NCBI GenBank assembly: GCA_964420045.1
Contig: CAYQPQ010000001.1
Coordinates: 31,479-95,478 of the forward strand
Length of the DNA: 64,000 nt
Reading direction: 5' to 3'
Source: GCA-016699975 sp964420045
Lineage (GTDB): Bacteria; Patescibacteriota; Minisyncoccia; Moranbacterales; UBA1568
Part shown: positions 28,165 to 35,417 of the stretch, in pieces
Position numbering within the stretch: position 1 is the stretch's first letter
Layout: each line of letters opens with the position of its first letter
Position numbers and translations under genes: made by a program
Notes under the pieces: model-generated
The model's input: only the letters and a program-made list of their open reading frames with translations
Databases searched by the model: none
What the model was told of the DNA's origin: nothing

Positions 28165-28173
28165 AGTATAACA
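28165..28173 (-). promoter_or_regulatory. Extended -10 promoter of the DUF11-like gene
   Basis: TGTTATACT on the minus strand (28165-28173), a TGN-extended -10. It leaves a leader of about 43 bases to the ATG at 28115. No good -35 is seen. Confidence 0.5.
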
Positions 28174-28524
28174 CATCCGACTCCGGAGAACCTTAAAAGG
28201 ACTTCTCTCGTCCACAACACATGTTCATTATGTCAATGAGAGTTTCTTGGAAGAACGCGTGGAATAAAATCCCTGCACCACTACGGCATTCAAACAGTGT
28301 CATAATGCACTTCTCCATATATCCCCCAAACCATCGGTTTGATAGTTTTTATACCCAATACTCCATCATCTGTTCGGTTTTTCCCTTAAGAGAGAGAAAC
28401 TTTACGAGCTCGACCATGTGCGCGATAATGAGGAGGCGCAAAACGGAATCGCGCACTCCGTGGGGGAGGTCGTATATCCACGGTTTTTCTTTTCTCCGAA
28501 ATCGAAATCCTAGCCAAAAACCGT
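28174..28524 (+). other. nrd upstream region with a hairpin
   Basis: This gap of about 350 bases between the divergent DUF11-like gene and nrdD carries no gene. A perfect small hairpin CAAACC-atc-GGTTTG (28327-28341) followed by atagttttta could act as a weak terminator or attenuator ahead of nrdD. I found no NrdR-box-like repeat and no convincing -35/-10 pair near the nrdD start. Confidence 0.35.
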
Positions 28525-30603
28525 ATGAAACACAGACAGAAAGCGGAAACAGTATCCATCGAATCCGTGCGAAGACGAAGCGGACGCACGACTTCGTTCA
28601 ATCCGTACAAGATCGTCAACGCTATCGAAAAAGCACTCTGTGCTACTGCCGAAGGAAACGAGAAAGACGCCGCCCGCATCGGCAAGAAGGTCGTCTCGCT
28701 CCTCGAAAAGAAAGCGCGACACTATGCCAAGCAGAATCTCGGACGATTCATTCCGAAAATCGAGGAAATTCAAGACCTCGTCGAAACCGTCCTCATGTCG
28801 GAAGGGTTTCACGAGACCGCCAAAGCCTATATTCTCTATCGCGAACAGCATCGCGAAGTCCGCGAAACGGAAGAATCACTCGTTAAAGCGGTGCACCTCG
28901 TCGACAAATATATCGGCAACCTCGACTGGCTCGTGAAGGAAAATGCCAATATGGCGTATTCCCTTCAGGGACTCAATAACTACGTCTCGAGCGCCATCAG
29001 CACGAAGTATTGGATGAACACTATCTATTCCAAGGAAGTGCGCGACGCTCATGAGTCCGGCGATCTGCACATTCACGATCTCCAGCTCATTTCCGCCTAT
29101 TGCTGCGGCTGGGATCTCGAAGATCTCTTGCGACAAGGCTTCACCGGCGTCCCCGGCAAAGTCTCTTGCAAGCCCGCCAAGCACTTGGGATCCATCTTGG
29201 GACAGATGGTGAACTTTATCTACACACTCCAAGGCGAAGTTGCCGGCGCGCAGGCATTCTCCAACTTCGACACGCTCCTCGCGCCGTTTATTCGGAAAGA
29301 CAAACTTTCCTACGAACAGGTGAAGCAGGAAATCCAGTCATTTGTGTTCAACATGAATGTCTCGACGCGCGTCGGATTCCAAACGCCGTTTTCAAACATC
29401 ACGATGGATATTATTCCACCGAAGATTCTCGCGAAGAATCATGTCGTGATCGGCGGCGAACCGCAAAAAGAAACGTATGGCGATTTCGCACCCGAAATGG
29501 CAATGATCAATCGCGCCTTCGCCGAAGTGATGACCGAAGGCGACGCCTCGGGACGCATCTTCACCTTCCCCATCCCGACCTATAACATCACCAAGAACTT
29601 CGACTGGGAGAATCCCGCCTATGCGCCACTTTGGGAAATGACCGCCAAATACGGCATCCCCTATTTCGCCAACTTCGTGAATTCTGACATGAGCCCCGAC
29701 GATGCGAGGAGCATGTGCTGCCGGTTGCGCTTGGACAACCGCGAACTCCGAAAGCGAGGCGGCGGACTCTTCGGCGCCAATCCCTTGACCGGGTCGGTCG
29801 GCGTTGTCACCATCAACCTCCCGCGCATTGGTTACCTTGCCAAAAATGAGAAAGACTTTTTCAAGCGCCTCGACCGCCTCATGGATATCGCCAAAGAAAG
29901 CCTCGAAGTCAAACGGAAAATCGTCGAACAACTCACCGAGAAAGGACTCTACCCCTACACCAAGTTTTACCTTGGCAATATCAAGAAGCGCTTTCACCAA
30001 TACTGGAAGAATCACTTCTCCACGATCGGTCTGGTCGGAACCAATGAGGCAATCAGCAATCTTATCAAAACCGATATCACCACCGATAAAGGACAAGCTT
30101 TCGCCAAAAAAATTCTCACCCACATGCGTGAGCGGATCGGAACCTACCAAGAAAAGACCAACAATCTCTACAATCTGGAAGCCACTCCCGCCGAAGGCAC
30201 CGCCTACCGCCTCGCCCTCCTCGACAAGAAGTACTATCCCGATATCGTCGTCGCCAACGAGAAAGAAGTGCGTACCAAACACGCCGAACCCTACTACACC
30301 AATTCCTCCCACATCCCCGTCGGCTTTACCGACGACATCTTCGAAGCACTCGACCTCCAAGACGGACTCCAAACGCAGTATACCGGCGGCACCGTCCTCC
30401 ACGGATTCTTGGGAGAGCGCATCAATGACCCCACCATGGCGCGCACGCTCGTCCGCCGCATCGCCGAGAAGTATCATCTTCCCTACTTCACCCTCTCCCC
30501 CACCTTCAGCATCTGCCCCACTCACGGCTACCTCCCCGGCGAACACCAAACCTGCCCGCAGTGCATAACCATGCCAACAGCGAAAGAGTATCAAAAAGCG
30601 TGA
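28525..30603 (+). CDS. nrdD: Anaerobic ribonucleoside-triphosphate reductase, catalytic subunit lacking its glycyl-radical tail
   Basis: 692 residues of class III ribonucleotide reductase, which reduces NTPs to dNTPs without oxygen. An N-terminal ATP-cone (about 10-105; RRRSGRTTSFNPYKIVNAIE) is followed by the catalytic barrel with GDLHIHDLQ, SMCCRLRLDNRELRKRGGG (substrate-side cysteines) and GSVGVVTINLPRIGYLA. The C-terminus has the zinc motif CPTHGYLPGEHQTCPQC but then stops at ITMPTAKEYQKA. In normal NrdD the RVxGY glycyl-radical loop follows immediately. That loop is instead encoded by a separate ORF 311 bases downstream. The stop is TGA, and no frameshift restores the tail here. The gene heads a four-gene operon. 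Confidence 0.93.
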   Translation: MKHRQKAETVSIESVRRRSGRTTSFNPYKIVNAIEKALCATAEGNEKDAARIGKKVVSLLEKKARHYAKQNLGRFIPKIEEIQDLVETVLMSEGFHETAKAYILYREQHREVRETEESLVKAVHLVDKYIGNLDWLVKENANMAYSLQGLNNYVSSAISTKYWMNTIYSKEVRDAHESGDLHIHDLQLISAYCCGWDLEDLLRQGFTGVPGKVSCKPAKHLGSILGQMVNFIYTLQGEVAGAQAFSNFDTLLAPFIRKDKLSYEQVKQEIQSFVFNMNVSTRVGFQTPFSNITMDIIPPKILAKNHVVIGGEPQKETYGDFAPEMAMINRAFAEVMTEGDASGRIFTFPIPTYNITKNFDWENPAYAPLWEMTAKYGIPYFANFVNSDMSPDDARSMCCRLRLDNRELRKRGGGLFGANPLTGSVGVVTINLPRIGYLAKNEKDFFKRLDRLMDIAKESLEVKRKIVEQLTEKGLYPYTKFYLGNIKKRFHQYWKNHFSTIGLVGTNEAISNLIKTDITTDKGQAFAKKILTHMRERIGTYQEKTNNLYNLEATPAEGTAYRLALLDKKYYPDIVVANEKEVRTKHAEPYYTNSSHIPVGFTDDIFEALDLQDGLQTQYTGGTVLHGFLGERINDPTMARTLVRRIAEKYHLPYFTLSPTFSICPTHGYLPGEHQTCPQCITMPTAKEYQKA

Positions 30604-30618
30604 AATTCACTCTTCCCT

Positions 30619-30897
30619 ATGGAAATAAAAGAATTACTCCAACAAGGGCGAGATATTTGGGGAAATCAAAAATTTACCCTCGGACAGATTATTGTGTGCA
30701 TGGGAAAAATATTCGGCGATATCTGTCGATGGGAACGCAACGCCACAAAAGACATAAAACTCCATACCGATCACGAGCTCAAGAAAGAACTCGGCAATAT
30801 CATCTTCTCCACGATTCGATGGTGCGACGACTTAGGATACGACCCCGAAGAATGCATACGCATCGCCAGAGATTGCCAAAAAGAATTTAAAAAATAA
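30619..30897 (+). CDS. MazG-like nucleotide pyrophosphohydrolase domain protein
   Basis: 92 residues, all helical, resembling MazG-like pyrophosphohydrolases in the C-terminal half: ELKKELGNIIFSTIRWCDDLGYDPEECIRIA. In that family the ExxD motif binds Mg; here the matching site reads ELGN (Asp replaced by Asn), and the first motif (KIFGDICRWERN) is also weak. It may be a degenerate or specialised member. It lies 15 bases after nrdD and 17 before the glycyl-radical ORF, so it splits the two parts of the reductase. A house-cleaning or dNTP-pool role fits the context but is inference. Confidence 0.6.
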   Translation: MEIKELLQQGRDIWGNQKFTLGQIIVCMGKIFGDICRWERNATKDIKLHTDHELKKELGNIIFSTIRWCDDLGYDPEECIRIARDCQKEFKK

Positions 30898-30914
30898 ATC
30901 GTAAGAAAAAATGT

Positions 30915-31166
30915 ATGCAAACGATAACATGTCACGACTGCGGAAAGACCCTCAAGAAGGGTGAGGAATATATGCCGTATGAGGCAAACGGGAATACGCT
31001 CGCAAAGTGCCGCGCCTGTCACGAGACAAAGCCGGAACTGACCGATTTTCAGAAAGCCGAAACCTACACCCGCGTCGTCGGCTATATCCGCCCCGTTGAG
31101 CAATGGAACAAAGGCAAACAACAAGAATACACCGACCGCCTGGAGTACGCGCCCAGCGCCGCCTAG
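30915..31166 (+). CDS. Separate glycyl-radical subunit of anaerobic ribonucleotide reductase
   Basis: 83 residues. The C-terminal half, FQKAETYTRVVGYIRPVEQW and NKGKQQEYTDRLEY, is the glycyl-radical loop of class III reductases; the radical Gly would be Gly56 in RVVGY. The N-terminal half has its own two-pair zinc-finger-like pattern: CHDC (6-9) and CRAC (32-35), joined by a KKGEEYMPYEANGN hairpin. NrdD upstream ends just before the equivalent point. Together they make a complete enzyme in two chains, comparable in concept to the GrcA/YfiD spare part for pyruvate formate-lyase. It ends 5 bases before the nrdG start; the nrdG ribosome-binding AGGAAG overlaps its stop. Confidence 0.85.
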   Translation: MQTITCHDCGKTLKKGEEYMPYEANGNTLAKCRACHETKPELTDFQKAETYTRVVGYIRPVEQWNKGKQQEYTDRLEYAPSAA

Positions 31167-31171
31167 GAAGT

Positions 31172-31879
31172 ATGTACCTCGCCGGATACCAACCACTCAC
31201 TCTCCTCGACTACCCCGGGAAACTCGCTGCAACGGTGTTTACACTCGGGTGTGTGCTGCGATGCCCGTTTTGTCACAATCCGGAATTGATCGAGCCGAGC
31301 GAAGAATACCTTTCACAAGCGGGCGGAAACAAGACGGGTGAATTTCTGAAATTCCTTGAGACACGACAAGGCAAACTTGATGGCGTGTGTATCACCGGCG
31401 GCGAGCCGACGCTTCATAGCGATCTCCTCGACTTTATACGAAAGATAAAGTCGCTTGGCTTCCTCGTAAAGCTCGACACCAATGGCGCCTTCCCTGACAT
31501 CGTGAAAAAAATTTCCGAAACTAAGCTCGTTGATTTCTGGGCGATGGATATCAAGCACGCGCCCGAAAAATATCCGGCTGCATCCGGCAATGCCAATATC
31601 GCCATCGAGAACTTTCAAGAAAGCGTAAAAATCATCATGGAGAGCGGTGCAGACTATGAATTCCGCACGACGGTTGTCCCGGGAATTCACACCGAAAACG
31701 ACTTCCAAGCAATCGGCGAATGGATACAGGGCGCCCGGCGATTCGCCCTTCAGGAATTCCGAGATATAAAGATATACGACCCCAACCTGGCAACACAAGC
31801 AAGAGGGTGTTCGATCGATCTCGAAATTGCCCGCACACACATCCTCCCATTTGTCGAACACGTTGAAATTCGCCGATAA
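31172..31879 (+). CDS. nrdG: Anaerobic ribonucleotide reductase activating protein (radical SAM)
   Basis: 235 residues. It starts MYLAGYQPLTLLDYPGKLAA; the radical-SAM cluster motif is GCVLRCPFCHN (CxxxCxxC), followed by CITGGEPTLHSDLLDF, KLDTNGAFPD and FWAMDIKHAP. This is the NrdG2 type (pyruvate-formate-lyase-activating-enzyme-like). It cleaves S-adenosylmethionine to place the radical on the reductase glycine, here Gly56 of the preceding small protein. The start at 31172 was chosen for the family N-terminus and the AGGAAG sequence before it; an upstream in-frame ATG overlaps the previous gene without family sequence. It is the last gene of the nrd operon. Confidence 0.94.
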   Translation: MYLAGYQPLTLLDYPGKLAATVFTLGCVLRCPFCHNPELIEPSEEYLSQAGGNKTGEFLKFLETRQGKLDGVCITGGEPTLHSDLLDFIRKIKSLGFLVKLDTNGAFPDIVKKISETKLVDFWAMDIKHAPEKYPAASGNANIAIENFQESVKIIMESGADYEFRTTVVPGIHTENDFQAIGEWIQGARRFALQEFRDIKIYDPNLATQARGCSIDLEIARTHILPFVEHVEIRR

Positions 31880-31920
31880 GAACCTCTTGAAAAGGCCTCG
31901 AGTCAAAGAAAATCGGCTGA

Positions 31921-32018
31921 GCTCTTCTGGAGAAATTCTTTTTTGCGGCTTTCCTACCTACCGGCAGGCAGGCGTACGAAGTGTAAGACAAGCAAGAAAA
32001 GAATTTTTCCAGAAGAGC
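31921..32018. repeat. Palindromic repeat B, copy 1
   Basis: A 98-base element with terminal inverted repeats of about 22 bases (one mismatch), starting GCTCTTCTGGAGAAATTC. The core carries CCTACCTACCGGCAGGCAGG, then CGTACGAAGTGTAAGACAAGC. A second copy in opposite orientation is at 32973-33066. The two flank the ABC-transporter permease gene. Confidence 0.8.
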
Positions 32019-32066
32019 GGGCTTGTTCAACAGACACTAAGGGTAATCGCGATTCAAAACACAAAA

Positions 32067-32089
32067 CATCAGCGCCAACCGCGCTGATG
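32067..32089. terminator. Bidirectional terminator between nrdG and the permease gene
   Basis: A perfect 9-base-pair stem (CATCAGCGC at 32067-32075 with GCGCTGATG at 32081-32089) and a 5-base loop. On the minus strand TTTTGTGTTTT follows; on the plus strand CGTTTCTTTCT follows. It can end both convergent units. Confidence 0.75.
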
Positions 32090-32122
32090 CGTTTCTTTCT
32101 CCCGACACAAGTATCCCAAGAA

Positions 32123-32923
32123 CTATCGTCTGTTTAATAACAGAGAAACTACGAACGCCGCGAGCATAATCAGCACAATCGTTCCACCTGTCGCCAGGTT
32201 GAGATAGAACGATGCCACTATACCAAAAAGCACTGAAACTATCGAGATTCCCTCCGCCATCAGAACTGTCCGCATAAATCCGCATCTCCATTGGAGTGCT
32301 GCAACAACCGGAATTACCATCAGCGCTGCAATGAGCAGTATGCCGACAATGGGAATAGCAACAGACACTGTGAGTGCGGTCAGCAGTATCAACGCAAGAT
32401 TGAGGAATCGCGTCGGCATGCCACTCACCTGTGCAGCTTCCTCATCGAATGTCACAAAAAGAAGCGGTTTGAACAATGCAAACAGCGAAAGAATAACCAG
32501 TGCCGATACGCCGCCAATCACAAGAATATCGGTTGACGTCACCGTTACGATACTGCCAAAAAGGTAGTTGAAGAGACTCGCATTGAACCCATTGGCAAGA
32601 CTGAGAAGCACCACTGCAAGCGCCAAGCTCCCCGAAAGGAACAGTGCAAGTGCCGATTCGCCGGAAATCCGTTTCGAATTCCGCAGACGCTCAATGCCAA
32701 GAGAGGCAACGGTTGTCGCTCCCAGCGCGGCGAGAAGCGGATTGATTTTCAAGAGCAGACCGAGCGCAATACCGGCAAGCGACACATGAGAAAGTGTATC
32801 GGCAATCAGAGAATATCGCCGCAATACCAAAAATGTCCCGATAAGCGGCGCGACGCAAGCGACGATAATACCCGCTTCGAGTCCGCGAACGATAAATCCG
32901 TATTGAAAAATATTTTCTACCAT
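32123..32923 (-). CDS. znuB: Metal ABC transporter permease (ZnuB/MntB type)
   Basis: 266 residues with about eight membrane helices, of the ABC-3 family. Features: FLVLRRYSLIADTLSHVSLAGIALG near the N-terminus (family coupling region), FDEEAAQVSGMP, and IPIVGILLIAALMVIPVVAALQ. It forms the channel for Zn2+ or Mn2+ taken up with the binding protein and ATPase encoded upstream on the same strand. A 172-base gap with palindromic repeat B separates it from the ATPase gene, unusual inside such an operon. Zn against Mn specificity cannot be settled from sequence. Confidence 0.9.
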   Translation of the reverse strand: MVENIFQYGFIVRGLEAGIIVACVAPLIGTFLVLRRYSLIADTLSHVSLAGIALGLLLKINPLLAALGATTVASLGIERLRNSKRISGESALALFLSGSLALAVVLLSLANGFNASLFNYLFGSIVTVTSTDILVIGGVSALVILSLFALFKPLLFVTFDEEAAQVSGMPTRFLNLALILLTALTVSVAIPIVGILLIAALMVIPVVAALQWRCGFMRTVLMAEGISIVSVLFGIVASFYLNLATGGTIVLIMLAAFVVSLLLNRR

Positions 32924-32972
32924 AGAAAGAGGGTGCCAAGCAAACTTCGCAAGAATAGAAACGTGAACATGT

Positions 32973-33066
32973 TTCCGGAGAAAATTCTTTTTTTGCTTGT
33001 CTTACACTTCGTACGCCTGCCTGCCGGTAGGTAGGAAGGCCGCAGAAAAAAGAATTTTCTCCGGAA
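32973..33066. repeat. Palindromic repeat B, copy 2 (inverted relative to copy 1)
   Basis: 94 bases with terminal inverted repeats beginning TTCCGGAGAAAATTCTTTTTT and the same core as copy 1 (GCTTGTCTTACACTTCGTAC, then GCCTGCCTGCCGGTAGGTAGG) read in the opposite direction. The stem sequences differ from copy 1 but pair within the element. It lies between the ATPase and permease genes and would form a large hairpin in their shared mRNA. Confidence 0.8.
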
Positions 33067-33095
33067 AAACAGTCTTTCAGAAACATTCATAAACA

Positions 33096-33872
33096 TCAGG
33101 CATAGTGATGGCGATGCGGCTCTACCTTGATATCGCGCTCAAATATAGTCGTCGAAGCACTCTCTGCACGATACGCTTCGGGTGAGAGATAGCGAATCAG
33201 CGAACGATCAACGCAGGCAAGATGCGTCACCTCTCGTACAATGCGATCGATATCATGAGAGACCAGCACCAGCGTAATACCCGATTCGCCATTCAACTTT
33301 TTGAGAAGTGAATAGAAACCATCCTGTGTTTTCTTGTCGACACCAGTTGTTGGCTCATCGAGAAAGAGTATTTCCGGACGATTCACGAGCGCGCGCGCGA
33401 TAAAAACCCGTTGCTGCTGCCCGCCGGACAGGTCTCCGATGAGGCGATCCCGAAAGTCCCACATGTCAACGCTCGTCAGCGAATCTTTCACTGCATCCCG
33501 ATCAACATCGCGTAGTCTTTGGAAAATACTCCCACTCTTGTAACGCCCCATCATTGCTACCTCATACACGCTCACGGGAAAATTCACATCGAAATGCACC
33601 GCCGTCTGGGGCACATATCCTATCTTTTCCCATTCGGAAAATTCCCGGACATCAACACCAAAGAGCCTGACCGAGCCGCTCGAAAGCGGCAGGAGTCGAA
33701 GCATGATCTTGAGCAGTGTTGTTTTCCCGGCGCCATTCGGACCCACCAGCCCGACATAGTCTCCGCGACGAACCGCAAGCGTCACACCCTGAAGCGCATC
33801 CTCTTTCCCATCATAGGAAAAAGAGAGGTTCTCAACTTCAAGAATATTTTCAACGTTTATTGCCGAATGCAT
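33096..33872 (-). CDS. znuC: Metal ABC transporter ATP-binding protein (ZnuC/MntA type)
   Basis: 258 residues with all ABC motifs: Walker A GLVGPNGAGKTTLLKIML, Q-loop YVPQ, signature LSGGQQQRVFIARAL, Walker B ILFLDEPTTGVD, and the H-loop SHDIDRI. The C-terminal tail ends EPHRHHYA, a His cluster that could bind metal. It energises transport through the permease. Its start overlaps the 3' end of the binding-protein gene by 16 bases, so the two are translationally linked. Confidence 0.93.
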   Translation of the reverse strand: MHSAINVENILEVENLSFSYDGKEDALQGVTLAVRRGDYVGLVGPNGAGKTTLLKIMLRLLPLSSGSVRLFGVDVREFSEWEKIGYVPQTAVHFDVNFPVSVYEVAMMGRYKSGSIFQRLRDVDRDAVKDSLTSVDMWDFRDRLIGDLSGGQQQRVFIARALVNRPEILFLDEPTTGVDKKTQDGFYSLLKKLNGESGITLVLVSHDIDRIVREVTHLACVDRSLIRYLSPEAYRAESASTTIFERDIKVEPHRHHYA

Positions 33873-34822
33873 TGCAGTGCCGTTTGTAAATTTTCGAGAT
33901 TCTCGCGCATAACGGAGAAATAATCTTCGCCTCGAGCAATGTTCTCTTCGCTTAAACCTTCAATCGGATTCAACACCAGTGTTTTCGCTCCGATTTCCGT
34001 CGCAATCGTCTGTGACAGCTTCGGACTTGCGAGACTCTCAAAGAAAATATACTGCACATTGTTCGTTTTGGCGAACTGCGCAATAATAGCCAGCTGCGAT
34101 GGAGATGGCTCGGCATCGGGAGAGAGTCCGGCTATCGACACTTGATTCAATCCGTATTCCGCCGCCAAATACCCAAAGGCGGAATGAGACGTGATGATAT
34201 TCCTGGTTGCACACACGCGAAGACCATTCCGATAAGCAGCGTCCACATCGCTCAATTTCCCAATAAGCGAATCGGCATTCCCGCGATAATATGAAGCGTT
34301 CTCCGGATCGACACGCTCAAAACCGCTCGCAATATTCTCCACCATCCGTTTCGCAAGCACCGGATCAATCCATACGTGCGGATCCATCGTAAGCGAGCTT
34401 TCCCCTGTTGCCGCTCTTGTCATAAGACCTTCGCTCGCTCGAACAACAACCGTGTTTTTCGAAGAAAGATTCTTGCCGATACGATCACCCCACGCCTCAA
34501 ACCCTCCGCCATTCAAAACGATAAGATCAGCCTTTTCCATCCGCGCCATATCTTGCGCCGTCGGCTCATAGTCGTGTGGCTCCGCCCCGGACGGCACGAC
34601 ATTTGTAACATCAAATTTGTCTCCGCCAATCTGCTGAGAGAAAAAATAAAGCGGATAGAAACTTGCTGTTACCTGCAGCTTTCTAGAGTCTTCCAGTTGA
34701 ACATTCGATTGGATTGAATTGATCGAAGACTTTTTGATGCCCCAGACAAAGACACTTATTCCCGCGAGAGCAGCTATCGAAAGCGAAAAAATAACAAGAG
34801 ATCTCTTCATATATCTTGACAT
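33857..34822 (-). CDS. znuA: Metal ABC transporter substrate-binding protein (ZnuA type)
   Basis: 321 residues (or 317 from the ATG at 34810). An N-terminal helix (SLVIFSLSIAALAGISVFVWG) acts as signal anchor; no lipobox Cys is seen. Family ligands: His in VPSGAEPHDYEPT, His in MDPHVWIDP, His in ITSHSAFGYLAAEYGL and an acidic residue in YIFFESLASPK. The His-rich loop typical of Zn-specific ZnuA is absent, so Zn or Mn remain possible. A TATAAT box ends 5 bases before the first ATG, predicting a leaderless mRNA. The fur-type regulator gene is 54 bases upstream. Confidence 0.9.
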   Translation of the reverse strand: MSRYMKRSLVIFSLSIAALAGISVFVWGIKKSSINSIQSNVQLEDSRKLQVTASFYPLYFFSQQIGGDKFDVTNVVPSGAEPHDYEPTAQDMARMEKADLIVLNGGGFEAWGDRIGKNLSSKNTVVVRASEGLMTRAATGESSLTMDPHVWIDPVLAKRMVENIASGFERVDPENASYYRGNADSLIGKLSDVDAAYRNGLRVCATRNIITSHSAFGYLAAEYGLNQVSIAGLSPDAEPSPSQLAIIAQFAKTNNVQYIFFESLASPKLSQTIATEIGAKTLVLNPIEGLSEENIARGEDYFSVMRENLENLQTALQCIRQ

Positions 34823-34827
34823 AAAGA

Positions 34828-34833
34828 ATTATA
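34828..34833 (-). promoter_or_regulatory. -10 box of the znuA promoter, predicted leaderless
   Basis: TATAAT on the minus strand, 5 bases before the ATG at 34822. Transcription 6-7 bases downstream falls on the start codon itself. The -35 region is poor. If the second ATG (34810) is used, the leader is about 12 bases. Confidence 0.5.
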
Positions 34834-34875
34834 CTGTTCTATAAAATATCACTGATCACAAGAAGCGCTACCGAC

Positions 34876-35301
34876 CTACCGACATCGTTCGCACATTCCA
34901 AAGAACTCCAAAGAGTGATCAAGGATCGTGAATCGCTCGCGACGCGCCAATCGACTCTCTTCCCGCTCAAGCGATTCATTCAAACGTACTTCGCGGATAT
35001 CGCCACAAGACACGCAAACCAAATGATGGTGATGATCACCGACACATTCATAGAGCGCCGTGTCATTTCGGAAAAATATCTCTCTCACACTTCCCATCTT
35101 TTTCAGTGTTTCAATCTCCCGATATACGGTCGTCTTGTTGACACTCCTTCCTTTGTTAGCAAGCGATGCCATTATTTCCGATACGGGGAGGGGCTTTCCC
35201 GCATTCCCCAAAATATCAAGCACCGCGTCGCGCGCCGGAGACTTCCGCAAGTGTTTATTCTGAGATGAAGTCATCAGAGTTTTTCCCATAACTTTCTTCA
35301 T
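34876..35301 (-). CDS. Fur-family metal-responsive repressor
   Basis: 141 residues. A winged-helix DNA-binding half (SPARDAVLDILGNAGKPLPVSEIM, then VNKTTVYREIETLKKMGSV) is followed by the dimer/metal half: YECVGDHHHHLVCVSCGDI with the regulatory His cluster, and two CxxC pairs (CVSC and CERC) for structural zinc. Fur, Zur, Mur and PerR cannot be separated from this alone; the adjacent transporter favours Zn or Mn. The start at 35301 follows a promoter that contains a perfect palindrome, which suggests autoregulation. Frame extension to 35421 would run through the promoter and is rejected. Confidence 0.92.
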   Translation of the reverse strand: MKKVMGKTLMTSSQNKHLRKSPARDAVLDILGNAGKPLPVSEIMASLANKGRSVNKTTVYREIETLKKMGSVREIFFRNDTALYECVGDHHHHLVCVSCGDIREVRLNESLEREESRLARRERFTILDHSLEFFGMCERCR

Positions 35302-35307
35302 ACCTTC

Positions 35308-35337
35308 AATATAATGCAACTTAGTTGCAATTGTCAA
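35308..35337 (-). promoter_or_regulatory. fur promoter with embedded palindromic operator
   Basis: On the minus strand TTGACA (35332-35337), an 18-base spacer and TATATT (35308-35313), then 6 bases to the ATG at 35301. The spacer holds TGCAACT-A-AGTTGCA (35315-35329), a perfect 7-1-7 palindrome of the form bound by Fur-family dimers. Repressor bound there would block its own promoter, and could also reach znuA if the two are co-transcribed. Confidence 0.7.
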
Positions 35338-35353
35338 TAGGCAAGACGAGGAA

Positions 35354-35387
35354 CAAAAAAATCGTTCCGAAAAATTTATAGGAACGA
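35354..35387 (-). terminator. Intrinsic terminator after tatD
   Basis: On the minus strand TCGTTCC / GGAACGA (35381-35387 and 35362-35368) around a 12-base loop, followed by TTTTTTTG. It lies 30 bases past the tatD stop. Confidence 0.8.
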
Positions 35388-35417
35388 CGTTTGCGCAAAG
35401 ATTCCTCTGACGGGCAT

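Noticed and set aside
29392..30594. A 400-codon minus-strand frame inside nrdD
   Set aside because: It is antisense to a clear reductase gene and its translation is Gly/Val/Glu-rich without motifs, as expected from a codon shadow.
30560..31166. Frameshift or sequencing error as the explanation of the split nrdD
   Set aside because: A complete, separate MazG-like ORF lies between the parts, and the small protein has its own start and zinc-finger-like N-terminus, so a single indel cannot rejoin them. An assembly error still cannot be fully excluded.
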